Shown one piece after another: positions 21,801-33,800 of a stretch of DNA of 47,198 bases. A program made the position numbers and the translations under genes. The notes below the pieces were generated by a model that saw only the letters and a program-made list of their open reading frames with translations, ran no database searches and was not told where the DNA came from. The DNA is from Nemertoderma westbladi. Its lineage: Eukaryota > Xenacoelomorpha > Nemertodermatida > Nemertodermatidae. Location of the stretch: the NCBI GenBank assembly GCA_032718475.1, contig JAUCBJ010002733.1, positions 1-47,198 on the forward strand, read 5' to 3'. Each line of letters starts with the position of its first letter. The first letter of the stretch is position 1.

Positions 21801-24800
21801 CCCAACCCAACCCTCCCTCCCTCCCCCATTCGTACCCAACCCAACCCTCCCTCCCTCCCTCCCCCATTCGTAGCCAACCCTCCCTCCCCCATTCGTACCC
21901 AACCCAACCCTCCCTCCCTCCCTCCCCCATTCGTAGCCAACCCTCCCTCACCCGTTCGTACCCAACCCTCCCTCCCTCCTTCCCCCGTTCATACCCAACC
22001 CAACCCTCCCTTCTTCCCCTGTTATTATACGTAAGGGGAAGGCATGGGCCCCAAGAAATTGTCTGTACAGGATTAGGAAATCCCATAGGAAAAAACGGAA
22101 TCTCTTTGTTCGATTATTTATAATAATACAATATAATAAATATTATCTGGCCTAATTAACATGTAATTCTAAGTAATTTGTAAATTTACTTTCTTTCAGA
22201 TCCATGTTGGGGTGTTGATTGTGGGGTAAATGCTCATTGCGATGCGATTACTGGATGGTGCGAATGCGATGACCTTATCAATCACGTAATGCTGTTAAAT
22301 GGAAACTGTTTTGAAGATCGTAAGTACCTATTAATTTCAGAGGAATGATGTTCGTGTATTTTATTTAATAAAAGCGAAGAGGGCGCTAAATTCCTGTAAG
22401 TGTGAGTAAAGTGTAATAATTATTTGTTTCCGACAATTATAGTACTCAAACACATTCACGATACACATACAAACATTTGAAAAAGGGCCAAATTATAAAC
22501 ATGAATATTTATTTCGCATTTTAGCTTGCATTGAAGCTGCAGACCAATCCCAATACTGTGTTGGTTGGTCTATGATCGGAGAATGCGATAACAACCCAGG
22601 ATACATGTATGTTGATTGTCAGGAGTCTTGCGACAAATGCAACGACGGTATAAGTAAGTGATTATTTGATTGCTTAGTTTGAATTTTTATTGTTGTATTA
22701 ATTTAGGCCTATATCATTGAAATCTACGAAGAATTCTGCTGTGTATGGAATTAGTTTGTTTTTCTTGAATTCTGACTTTTTTTGTTTTGTTTCTTTAAAT
22801 TGTTATATTTTCCCATTATGTTACAGTTTGTGTCGAAGAAGATGATCAATTTCCAGATTGTGCCGGGTGGTCTACGACGGGTGAGTGTACAGCGAATCCT
22901 GGCTGGATGTACAACAATTGCCAAACAAGTTGCGACCGATGTGGTGATGGAACAGGTAAGACTAGCTAGCAATAAACAAACGCTACAGTAGCTTTTAAGA
23001 GATAGAAGACCCATTTAACTTGATTACTTAATGGTGTGCTCAACCCACCACGACTCCCCGCCCCCTCCCTCCCTCACCTCACCCGCCATATCCAGTCCAG
23101 TAATTACCTATCTAGCAAAGACTAGTGGTATTTACCACTGTTGTCAGTGGTAGTTACCATTTGTTTGCCTTTAATTTCGGCTACTGGTGTCTTATACTGT
23201 AGGTGTCTTATACTGTATAATTGTTGTATTGTTTCTATGCCTACATAATATTATTATTATTATTATCATTATTTTTTTTTCCTGAACTTGGATCATTTAT
23301 TAAATATATATTATATAGATGAAGTTGCACAGATTGCACTGTATCCTGCCCTGCTAAGATTAAAAAAACACCACCGCGAAGAGTCTACATAAACCTCATC
23401 CCGAGTCCCCTCCGTCCCTCTTCCCTACTAAACCTTCCGCTGCTGTACATAATTTCCCAGTTTCCTTAAGCGGTCGAGGTGACCTGTGGGTCTTGGGTGT
23501 CCAGGTACATAACGGAGGACCGCAGCAAGGCAAAGTTCAATCTGTTGCGGACTAGGGATACGGTCCGGGATTGGGTGTCTTTCTTCGCTGATAGAAGGAG
23601 GGAAATCCAGTTTATAAGGGCATGTGCGTGCACTTCGACTTGTCCCACTTCCCACCCTTCGTGGCTGCCATAACGAATGAGGCAGAACCCCGAGTGTATT
23701 TACGGCGTTTCTCGCGTTCATGTTTTTTGTATGGAGCATTATTATATTTTCATTATTATTATCCTTATAGTATGCGTTGAACTACCAAACGACAATTCGC
23801 ACTGCGCAGGTTGGGCTGCTATTGGGGAATGCGGAGCCAACCCCGGTTACATGAACGTTCACTGTCAGCACAGTTGTGATTACTGTCAGGATGGTGGAGG
23901 TAGGTGATGTACTGTATATGTATGATGCTAGACTACTGCTTCAGTATCTCTCTGTAGGGTGAGTGAGAGAGACTTGAGACTCTTTAGCTTAAAAAGTCCT
24001 CAGTCTACCTAAGTCTCTTTTGTCTGTCTGTACAGTAATAATCTTAGACTGGATAAGTATTTTGCGACCATTACATCCTGGTACGACTTGGCTTCCTTAA
24101 ATTACGACTGTTTCAAACCATTTAAGAGCGTTTAAATCCCACCCCAAAGCCAAATATAAACTAAAGATAAGTAGCAATTAATAATTGGTGCTGCGTTTTC
24201 TATTGTGGAATGTCTTTCCTGCTTGGAAGTTTAGACTGGCGCCATGGTTGCCAGCCTATCTTCAGCAGGCTATCATCACTGTTCCTTATCACTTTAAACA
24301 GGCCCAGCAAAAATTAAACCCCATCTGGTATAACTACATATGTTAATCACTATGTTAATAGACTCCATCGTATACGACCTGACAAATTAGCAGTAAGGTT
24401 GATTGAACATAATGATCTACATAAGTAATTTGTAATATAATTAATTTTATTAAAATTATTGCAAAAACTGAATGTCAAATGGGAGTTTACAAAAAATCCT
24501 GTGAAATCTTATTATTCTTCTTTCCATCTCAGCATGCGTTGAAGATGCTGACAGGAACGAACACTGTCCAGGGTGGGCTGCAGCTAACGAATGTATCGAT
24601 AACCCATCCTACATGTACAACTACTGTCAAACCTCATGTGATTACTGCAGTGATGGGCCTGGACGTAAGTAACAAATTTACATAATTATTTATAGTATTA
24701 AGTTACGAAAAAGTAGTCGTTATTTAACTAAGTTGCCTATACGAAAACAAAATTCATTTTTTTTATACAAAACCACTTATAATCTACGAGTTTACAAGAT

Positions 24801-27800
24801 TATAATGCGAGGCTTTTTAATATCCTAGTGATGCGAGGATCTTAATAGAAGCGAGAACTCTAATCTTATAAAGTGCTAATGAAAGTACCGGTTTATAATT
24901 ATATGATAACCTGAACAAAAATCCGCATTAAGAAAAATTGAGTGGCGCTTTAATAGAACGTTATAATTATTATCATTTCAAGCAATTTATGATTTATCTC
25001 TGTGACCAATAATTGACCAAAATAAAATAGTTCAATCCCAGTAAAGTATTGTACCAACTTCTAAAGGAGTAGCCTAATAAAGGATTGATCTCCACAAAAA
25101 CGCCTTGAACTTTTCAAACATGTTTATAATTGTCTCAGCTAAAGGTATAAAGCCTTAAAGAATTAAGAATATTCTGTGTTTCGGTTTTTCGGTTTTTCAT
25201 CCCAATGCACAAGAAAGTCAAATACTGTATTGAGAAATTTTGAATATTTTGTTGAATGTTTGTATATTAATTTGACCTGCTAATATCTCCCTGCAATTCC
25301 AAATGTGGTGTGTTTTGAGTTGAATAGGAATCCTTCTTCTCTTAGAACAGAAAACTGAAGAGTCATATCAACTGATTCTAGAGATACAATTCTTAGGTAA
25401 CTTACACAACAGGCAACCTTAGAAGCATTAGAGAAGTTTTCACATTTCACTATAAGGAGAAAAATGTTCAACACCAAACTTGGATGCTTAGCTTTCCTTT
25501 CCTCAATCTATGACTCGCACTTAGTCTGATATCTCCTTTTGTTGTTGCTGGCTGTTTACTTATACAAAACATTTGGAAGTGTGATGATGAACACACTCAT
25601 AAACAGCCCCAATTGTGGTCATGATGTAGTGAAATTATTCTTCTGTCAGAAATACCAATACCAAGAGCTTATCGTGGTTCGTCACTTCCCAAGACATTAT
25701 TCTGCTACGAGATACACAACTTCTCTAATGCTTCTAAGGTTGCCTGTTGTGTAAGTTACCTAGGAATTGTATCTCTAGAATCAGTTAATATGACTCTTCA
25801 GTTTTCTGTTCTAAGAGAAGAAGGATTCCTATTCAACTCAAAACATACCACATTTGGAATTGCAGGGAGATATTAGCAGGTCAAATTAATATACAAACAT
25901 TCAACAAAATATTCAAAATTTCTCAATATTTGACTTTCTTGTGCATTGGGAAGATGACATCGTTAGGGGTAATAATTGGCACATAAACTTAATGATGGCA
26001 CAAGATACCTTTTGGATTCTACTTCGTTTCTAAAATCAAAAATGTTCTTACAATTTGATTTTCCTAAAAATTGTCCGATTTTAGTAAATTCTACAATGTT
26101 TGGCCTCAGTATGCATCAGGAAGACCAACACATGATGCGCTTATTTTTTGCATGTTATTTTATGTTGCCCTTCCACAACTTTTGCACACTACTTCATCTC
26201 CAAAATCCAAAATTCGCATTTTTTCATCCACCCTAACACACACCCCACCTCCCACCTCTATTCCTATCCTTACGTACAATTACATAGTTATCAATATGGA
26301 CATCACCATCATCCAGCCATGTTTCGGGAATTGTTATTATTGCAACATTCGTTTTAACTGATAGAATTTTAAGCTCAGATATTTTGGGAAGCAAAGATCG
26401 AAAGATCAGATGTTTAATTGTAAAAAATGTAAGCCCTTTCTCTTAAAACATTGGAAGGTATCACCCTCATCTTCACTTGATTGTTGCAAGGGTGAAGAGA
26501 TAGGTTCAACAAGTTCATTATCTAATGAATCTTCAAAAATTAGAAGTTCAGAAAAAGTGAACTGTTACAAAAATAAATTGGGGTGTTGCTATTTCTGATG
26601 GTGGAATATTTAGCTAAAGACCTACGGTAGCACTTGGCATGGGAAAAAGTGTCACATTTCTCACACTCAATGATCTTGCTTCACGAGTTTGCTCCGTGTT
26701 TACATCTCGCATAGATCTTCTTCATCGTCCTGATACTGTAGGATCGGGATTTACCTCGACATCTCCAGCAAAAGTCAATGTGTAGAGTTGGGAAGTCCAT
26801 CCACTAAATCTCACTGGACCAGCTATCCTGCTGCGTCGAGGAAAGAGACTCACACCGTTCATTGTCCAAACTTCTGTCACAATTGGCCATCGCCAGCCAC
26901 GATCTTCTCCGTTAATTTGGAACACTGTTAAGACATCCAATACGGAAATTGGTGGAAGGCTCACCCGGTCCTTTCCCAGCGGAATTCCTTCTGCTGCCAG
27001 CAATCGACCAACCAGAACGAGAACCACCATTACCACGTGTAGTGCCATAATAATCATCAGATTAAAAAATAATTAACCAGTGTATGTGTCAGTGCTGGGT
27101 TTCGGGTTTGGGTGCTGTATCGACGTATTATTATGTGACTACGAGTTGTGACTCGAATCAATAATTTGTGGGCCCAATAAAATGCAGAAATGGCAGTTAT
27201 TAGAAAATCTCATCACAGTATTAGAGTCATATAATAAATGTATAATAATATTGACATTATCAACACTTATTCCAGTATTCGGAATTAATTAATTTATGAC
27301 AGCATGACAGCACAGAAATCTGCCACAGTACATTACCATGTTCCTGCACTTACAGACTTACTTTACCGGTAACACATATGTTTAACATATTCGAGAGGCC
27401 AAAACGCTTACTTAGGTTATGCCAATCTAAAATCAATCAATGATCTATGATTCATACAAAAGAATAAACTCACAGCACCAATTGCAATTATCTTTCAATT
27501 GAGAACATATAATCTAGGCCTATTTGCTATTTATACTGTATTTAACAAATGTCATGACACAAAGTAATTGAGCTTAGGCTACAGGTAACTAGATTTCAAA
27601 CAGTTTCAGTCTTTCGGTGGTCTGCCTGTGGTCAAAGTTTACTGACACATATGCAGCAAACCCTTGCATGCATCCTTTATCAACTACCGTATAATAATCG
27701 TAACTACCGTATCAATAATTTGTGGGCCCAATAAAATGCAGAAATGGCAGTTATTAGAAAATCTCATCACAGTATTAGAGTCATATAATAAATGTATAAT

Positions 27801-30800
27801 AATATTGACATTATCAACACTTATTCCAGTATTCGGAATTAATTAATTTATGACAGCATGACAGCACAGAAATCTGCCACAGTACATTACCATGTTCCTG
27901 CACTTACAGACTTACTTTACCGGTAACACATATGTTTAACATATTCGAGAGGCCAAAACGCTTACTTAGGTTATGCCAATCTAAAATCAATCAATGATCT
28001 ATGATTCATACAAAAGAATAAACTCACAGCACCAATTGCAATTATCTTTCAATTGAGAACATATAATCTAGGCCTATTTGCTATTTATACTGTATTTAAC
28101 AAATGTCATGACACAAAGTAATTGAGCTTAGGCTACAGGTAACTAGATTTCAAACAGTTTCAGTCTTTCGGTGGTCTGCCTGTGGTCAAAGTTTACTGAC
28201 ACATATGCAGCAAACCCTTGCATGCATCCTTTATCAACTACCGTATTATATCAACTACTGTGAAAACAATTCAGACGTTCTATTTATATAATAAAGTTAT
28301 CTATCTGCCTTATAAAGTTATAAGTTATGTAGGTATTACCGTAATACCTAAGGAGTTACAAAATATTTCCATTTTATTAAATTAATTATGATTACATTAA
28401 ATTAGATCTGAAGCCATATATTACCGACAAATACGACCAATTTATTTCATTTTTTTAATAATTTTCGAATTTTAATTTTTTATGCCTCTACTGTAATTAT
28501 ATATTATTACTACTGTACTATGAACCAAAAAAATAATATTAATTAAAACTCACTCATATGCATTTTTTTTCATTTCAGCAAACAACTGTGCAGAAATAGG
28601 TAAGTGATTTTTCTGGGTGTAATGAAATTACTAAATTACATTTTTTCACTAATTTTCCAGAGAATTAGTTGAAAAAGTACCGTTTCACTAATTTTTCAGA
28701 ATATTAGATAAAAAAAACTAAAAAATTAGTTAAAACTTTTTTCAGTAATTTTGATATTATTGAGTGAGAGTAGGCCTACCTGTGCGGTACAAAGATATAA
28801 TTATGTCTAGGCCTACAATAAGTACGGTACGGTGTTGTTATACAGTAAAACAATCATAATAATGTATTGTAAAGGTCTGGTCCATCCTACAGAACCGGAC
28901 ACCTGGTAGGCCTAATAGTATCATCCTTCTGACGATTATTAAGACAATTAATAAATACGTTAATTAATAACTACAATAATTCCAGCAACAAAATGAAAAA
29001 ATAAAATTAGAAATATATTGAACTACAGTAATGCTATGTTATTTTTTAATAAATTAGGTTGCTATGAGGAACAAGATTTGGACTTCCATTGTCCGGGTTG
29101 GGCTGCTGATGGCGAATGCATAGATAACCCATCCTACATGTATGAAAAATGTCAGACATCCTGCAACAAGTGTAATGATGGAACAGGTTAGCTATATCCA
29201 TGCAGCTTGCAATAATATATTATATTATATTATTATATATTTTTTTATATTATTATATTATATTATTATATATTATTATTATATATTACATGTCCTATTA
29301 TATAAGGAACATACACCTGCGACATGTTAAATTGGCTTCTTAATTTACATTTTAATATAATCTAATTGTTCTCAATGGATCTAGGCTAGTAGAATTGTCT
29401 TGAGTGTTTGAGGCTTAGATACCAAGCGAGGTTTGATGTAGACCCATAGGTTTACAGGAATGGGATTCCTGATGAAATGATTGCAGCAATCAGATCAACG
29501 ATGGTTCAACGAAATTTGTGTCTATCTTTGATGTTGACACAGATCCATTCGAAGTATTGCTGTACGGTGAGTCCTCCAAGATGACACACTTGCGCTATTC
29601 TTATTCGCCTGTTAACTTTGAAAGTCTTCAGGAAATGTCTGATCGTGTGAGCATAAGCTCAAAGATGGCATGCTTGAGCTGAGCATGTCAACAATTTTGA
29701 CCTGGTCAAACCTTTTGTAACCTGGGTTCATGGATCTGGAAGTCAGATGAGGACCTTTGAAAGTCATGGGCAGCATTAAATGGACTTTCTAGGATTTGGA
29801 AGTCACACCTAATACATCAGAAACTTAACCCTATGAAACCCGCGGAGGGGGGGGGGGGGGGGGGGATCATATTGGGAAGTTTTCGAGTTATAACACCATT
29901 TTTTTACCCTACTTTTGCACTTATTTGAGACGTTTTTTTTTAATTACATTTCAGAATTTGATTTGTGACATCTCTATTTTTGATTTACACCGGTTTTTCG
30001 TGTTTACAAATAGATGGAATTCATATAAATTAATAAGGAAATTTTGAACTTATTTTTTTAGGCGGGTGCCAAATTTTGGTGCAAGCACCAAATTTTGAAA
30101 TACTGTATGTCGATTTTGTAAATTGATTGTTTGAGCCTGTTTTTTGCGCAATAGGGGTTTTTTGGGGTTCTGGTTTCGATGGAATATATACGAGTTGCAG
30201 CAGGCGTATCAAACTTGTATTTTTTTTGTATTTTTTGCAAATTGGTGCCAGCACGAAATTTTGAAAATCCATTCAATAGATCAATTGCTTGTGACAACTT
30301 ATTTTTCGCGTTTTAGAGGTTTATGACGGTTCTGAATTCAATGGAATAAATAATTATCTAACTAAACATTTCAAACTTGAATTTTTCGGAAGTGGGTGCC
30401 AAATTTGCTGCTAGCACAAATTTTTGAAAACCATCAAATATATAAATTGTTTGTGTCACTTTTTTTTCCTTGTGTTATACAGGATTGTGAGGGTTCTAAA
30501 TTCAATGGAATCTGTAAAAATTTCATAAGAGTTTTCAAACATGTATTTTTCGCCGGTTGGTGACATTTGTTGTGCCAGCACCAAATTTTTGAAAATAAGC
30601 AAATTGATCAAAAGATATTATCATCTTTTTTCTTGCGTTATACGGGTTTTTGAGGATCCTGAATCCGATGGAACCAATAAAAACAGCACCGTACATCTCA
30701 AACTTGTACTTTTTGGTGATGGGTACGAAATTTGGTGGTAGCACAAAAATTTGCCATATTACGCCAAAAAATACGAGTAGCAGTGTTCTAGCAAATTAGA

Positions 30801-33800
30801 AATATATTCCATTAGAATCAGCGCCCCAGAAAACCTGAAAATGTGAATTTATAACATGTATAATTGAATTAAAAAAATTTTGTGTTTAAACTGAAAAGTG
30901 CTGGTTACTTGTTTTTTTTTCATTTTTTTTGCCTACATCGAGGACTAAAACCGCCATTTATAGTATAATGAGATCATTGTTATATATTTTCCAATGGATT
31001 TTTTCACCCCAGAAAATCTGTATTGTAAAACAATTAGCCGAAAATTGTAACTTTCAAATTTTATGAAAATTGTTCACTACTTGTAATTTTGTGCTGCAAA
31101 ATAACCACCCAAGTACATTTTTCGAAAATTTCTCTTTCGTTCGGATTTAGACTAGTGAAATCTACGCACAAACAAAAATACAGTAGAAGGGCGGGTACAC
31201 CGGCCTCATAAGGGCGGGTTGACTATGAGGTCGGTGTACCCGCCCTTCTACTGTATTTTTGTTTGTGCGTAGATTTCACTAGTCTGAATCCGAACGAAAG
31301 AGAAATTTTCGAAAATTGTACTGGGGTGGTTATATAGCCTCAATAGAGTGGATTGCCCAGCCTCAATAGTGTGGGTTGTACAGACTCAATAGGGCGGGTT
31401 GTTCAGCCTCAGAAGGGCGTGTTCACCAGCCTCATAAGGGCGAGCGGCTTCACCAGCCTCAGAAGGGCGGGTTCACCAGCCTCAGAAGAGCGGGTTCACC
31501 AGCCTCAGAAGAGCGGGTTCACCAGCCTCATAAGTCATGTATGTCACTAATGGCAAGGCATAAACATAAGACAATTCCCCTCAAGCAACCCGCCATTGGA
31601 GAATTTAAATATAATATAACCTTTCTAAAGCGACAACAAACAGTGGGTTCACCAGCCTCAGAAGGCCGGCTAGTGCTTTGGCAGCCTCATGGAGACAATA
31701 AGCATGGTGGACAGCCCATGACTTTCTTGAGATGCATCTTAAAGGACACTGGCCTTGAAGAGTCGGATAATGTCGCAAAAACCATGGGGATAGGAAGTTG
31801 TGGCAGTGCAACTTTGTTGATAAGCCGGCACAGCATTCTTAATGCATGCTGCATTTGGTTTGCCAATTGTGGATTGCATGGTGGTGCAAAATAGTTTTGT
31901 TAATCCAGCATAGCATCTCAAAGTGCAGCTTCAATGCAGCAGGCGATATAGATAGATAGATAGATCATCCATGTCTTTCTCGAAATTTTTCCATCATCGC
32001 AAGAAAGTCATGGGATGTCCATCATGATCATTATCTCAAAGAGGTTGCCATAGAACAATATTGTACACAGGTTGGTCCTCACGGCGAAAGCAATGTCCTG
32101 CAAAGCAAAGGTGGCTCTGATGAATTGTCAAGCTTGGGGGACCTGTGAGACAGATTCAATGATGTATAGTCTCTGGTTGGAGATGTGTGCACTGTCTTTG
32201 ACACAGTGAACCAGGTGTAGCATTCTTTTAAATGTGCTGTCTATAGATTTGATGTCCTCAGCAGTTTGAGCACAGCATAGACTCATATATGAGTCATGAG
32301 TCCATGAGACATATAGGTGTAGCACAACAGCTGCTTCAAATAATCTAATCTAATCTAAGTGACTTCAAAATCCTATTAACTGTTGCCCATGCCTTCCCTC
32401 CTGTATTTGAAGGTCACTGATTTCCGGTTCCACAACAGAAATACACAGAACAAACATAAGTCAACCACATGCTCAATCATACCATCCTTAGAGCTTATGC
32501 TCATACGAACAGATATTTCCAGAAAATTTCGAAGTTAACTGTCAATTTTGTTGTCTACTGCACCATGTTCGCTGTTCTAATGACCCAAGTGGACGTGGAG
32601 CTTCCTATAGCGATTCTGAGAGTAACTCCTAAGTCTTGAAGTCAATATCAGGTAGGTGTTTGGCTGATTTTCCTTGACTTTTGGAACCAGTATGACAAGT
32701 GTTACCACATCTTTATTGTGGTAGTTGAAGGACATGCTTAGAACATAATTAACCATAATGAAAAATACGAATGACGTAAGTGTGTCTCACCCTGGAGGAC
32801 TCCCCATAAACTTTGAATGGATCTGTGTCACCATCAATATATAAACAATATAATAATAATATAATACAAGCTGGCAAGCCTGGAGGGTTCACGGTCCTCC
32901 TACTTAATCAGTACAATAATAATACGTTTTCATTCGGCATTCGGGTAGGCCTATGTTTCCTTTTCACTTGTTCCCATCGTAGGCGACCTCATGCTCATCC
33001 CACCACGACCACGACCACCAGTTACGAGTTGGGTAGGCGTCTACCGGCAACCGGTAAGTAATTACGCGCCACACGACGTCATCCCGCCATCCGCCAACAT
33101 TTATACCGGTACGGTAAGCCTACCACCTACCGGCTGGCTACCATCGCACCGTAGGTCTACCGCCTACGCCTACCGGTAACGGTAGGCTACTGCGTACCGG
33201 TACAGCGGTACTCAAAGTCGTACCGGTATTGTCGTAATTGACAAATGCAGGATTAAACCGTAACCCGTTCCAGTACCGGTACCATATGCATCTGAACGAC
33301 TGGACGGTTAATCTCATAGCATAGCTGCATAGGCCTACCGGTAGTCAGTGCGAAATCGCCTGCGAACATGGCGAAATATTATATTTACTGCTAGGGCTAG
33401 GCTAGGACCTACTGCTGTACTGACCTATGACAGTATGAAGATAGGTAGATAGGCCTACAGTGGTCCGGTAGTACCGGTCCGGTATGCCTACTACAGGCAG
33501 ACAATCAGACAGTACTAGCAGTGCTAATTAATTACCTTAATTAAATCTTCAATTAGGTCATAATATAGGTCCAAATTTAAAAATCGGCCTCCGTTAATCG
33601 ATTTAGAAATAATTCAGGTACCTCCATGCCAAATATCAGAATCATTCATTGCGTTCCCTATGACAAGATAGCTTTTTCCTAAACCATGCGAAAACACGCA
33701 AATATAGCGCTCACATCGCACAAATACCATCTCGACACCCAATTTTTTGTATGAGCCTTCGCCATCCCTATATCTAACTTTTGTCCAAATTTTGTTTCGA

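Larger units (their letters stand above)
18813..22199 (+). other. Intron 1 (contains C-rich minisatellite)
   Basis: It begins GTCAGT and ends TTTCTTTCAG. It is about 3.4 kb, mostly the 19008-22025 minisatellite plus a LINE scrap at 22026-22124. Confidence 0.75.
24665..28578 (+). other. Intron 6 (3.9 kb, transposon-rich)
   Basis: It is bounded by GTAAGT and TTTTTTCATTTCAG. It contains the inverted repeat 25201-25950, the LINE relic 26610-27057 (minus) and the direct duplication 27158-28246. A 62-codon frame at 26410-26598 starts MFNCKKCK and may be a degraded zinc-finger piece, but I cannot assign it. Confidence 0.7.

Noticed and set aside
18930-22034. Very long proline-rich frames on the + strand, including a 1034-codon frame
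   Set aside because: The minisatellite unit lacks stop codons in every frame, so openness is compositional. The frame that begins with the signal peptide is better explained by splicing at 18812 into the phase-matched EGF exon.
19265-22086. Gly/Arg-rich frames of up to 344 codons on the minus strand
   Set aside because: They are the complement of the same C-rich minisatellite, with no start context or domain.
23428-23739. 103-codon minus-strand frame in intron 4
   Set aside because: No recognised domain; several frames on both strands are open there because of local GC content.
28630-28760. Three TTTTTCAG or TTTTCCAG acceptor-like sites after the microexon
   Set aside because: The sequences that follow have early stops and no cysteine module, and no phase-1 donor follows. 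They are probably chance T-rich motifs.
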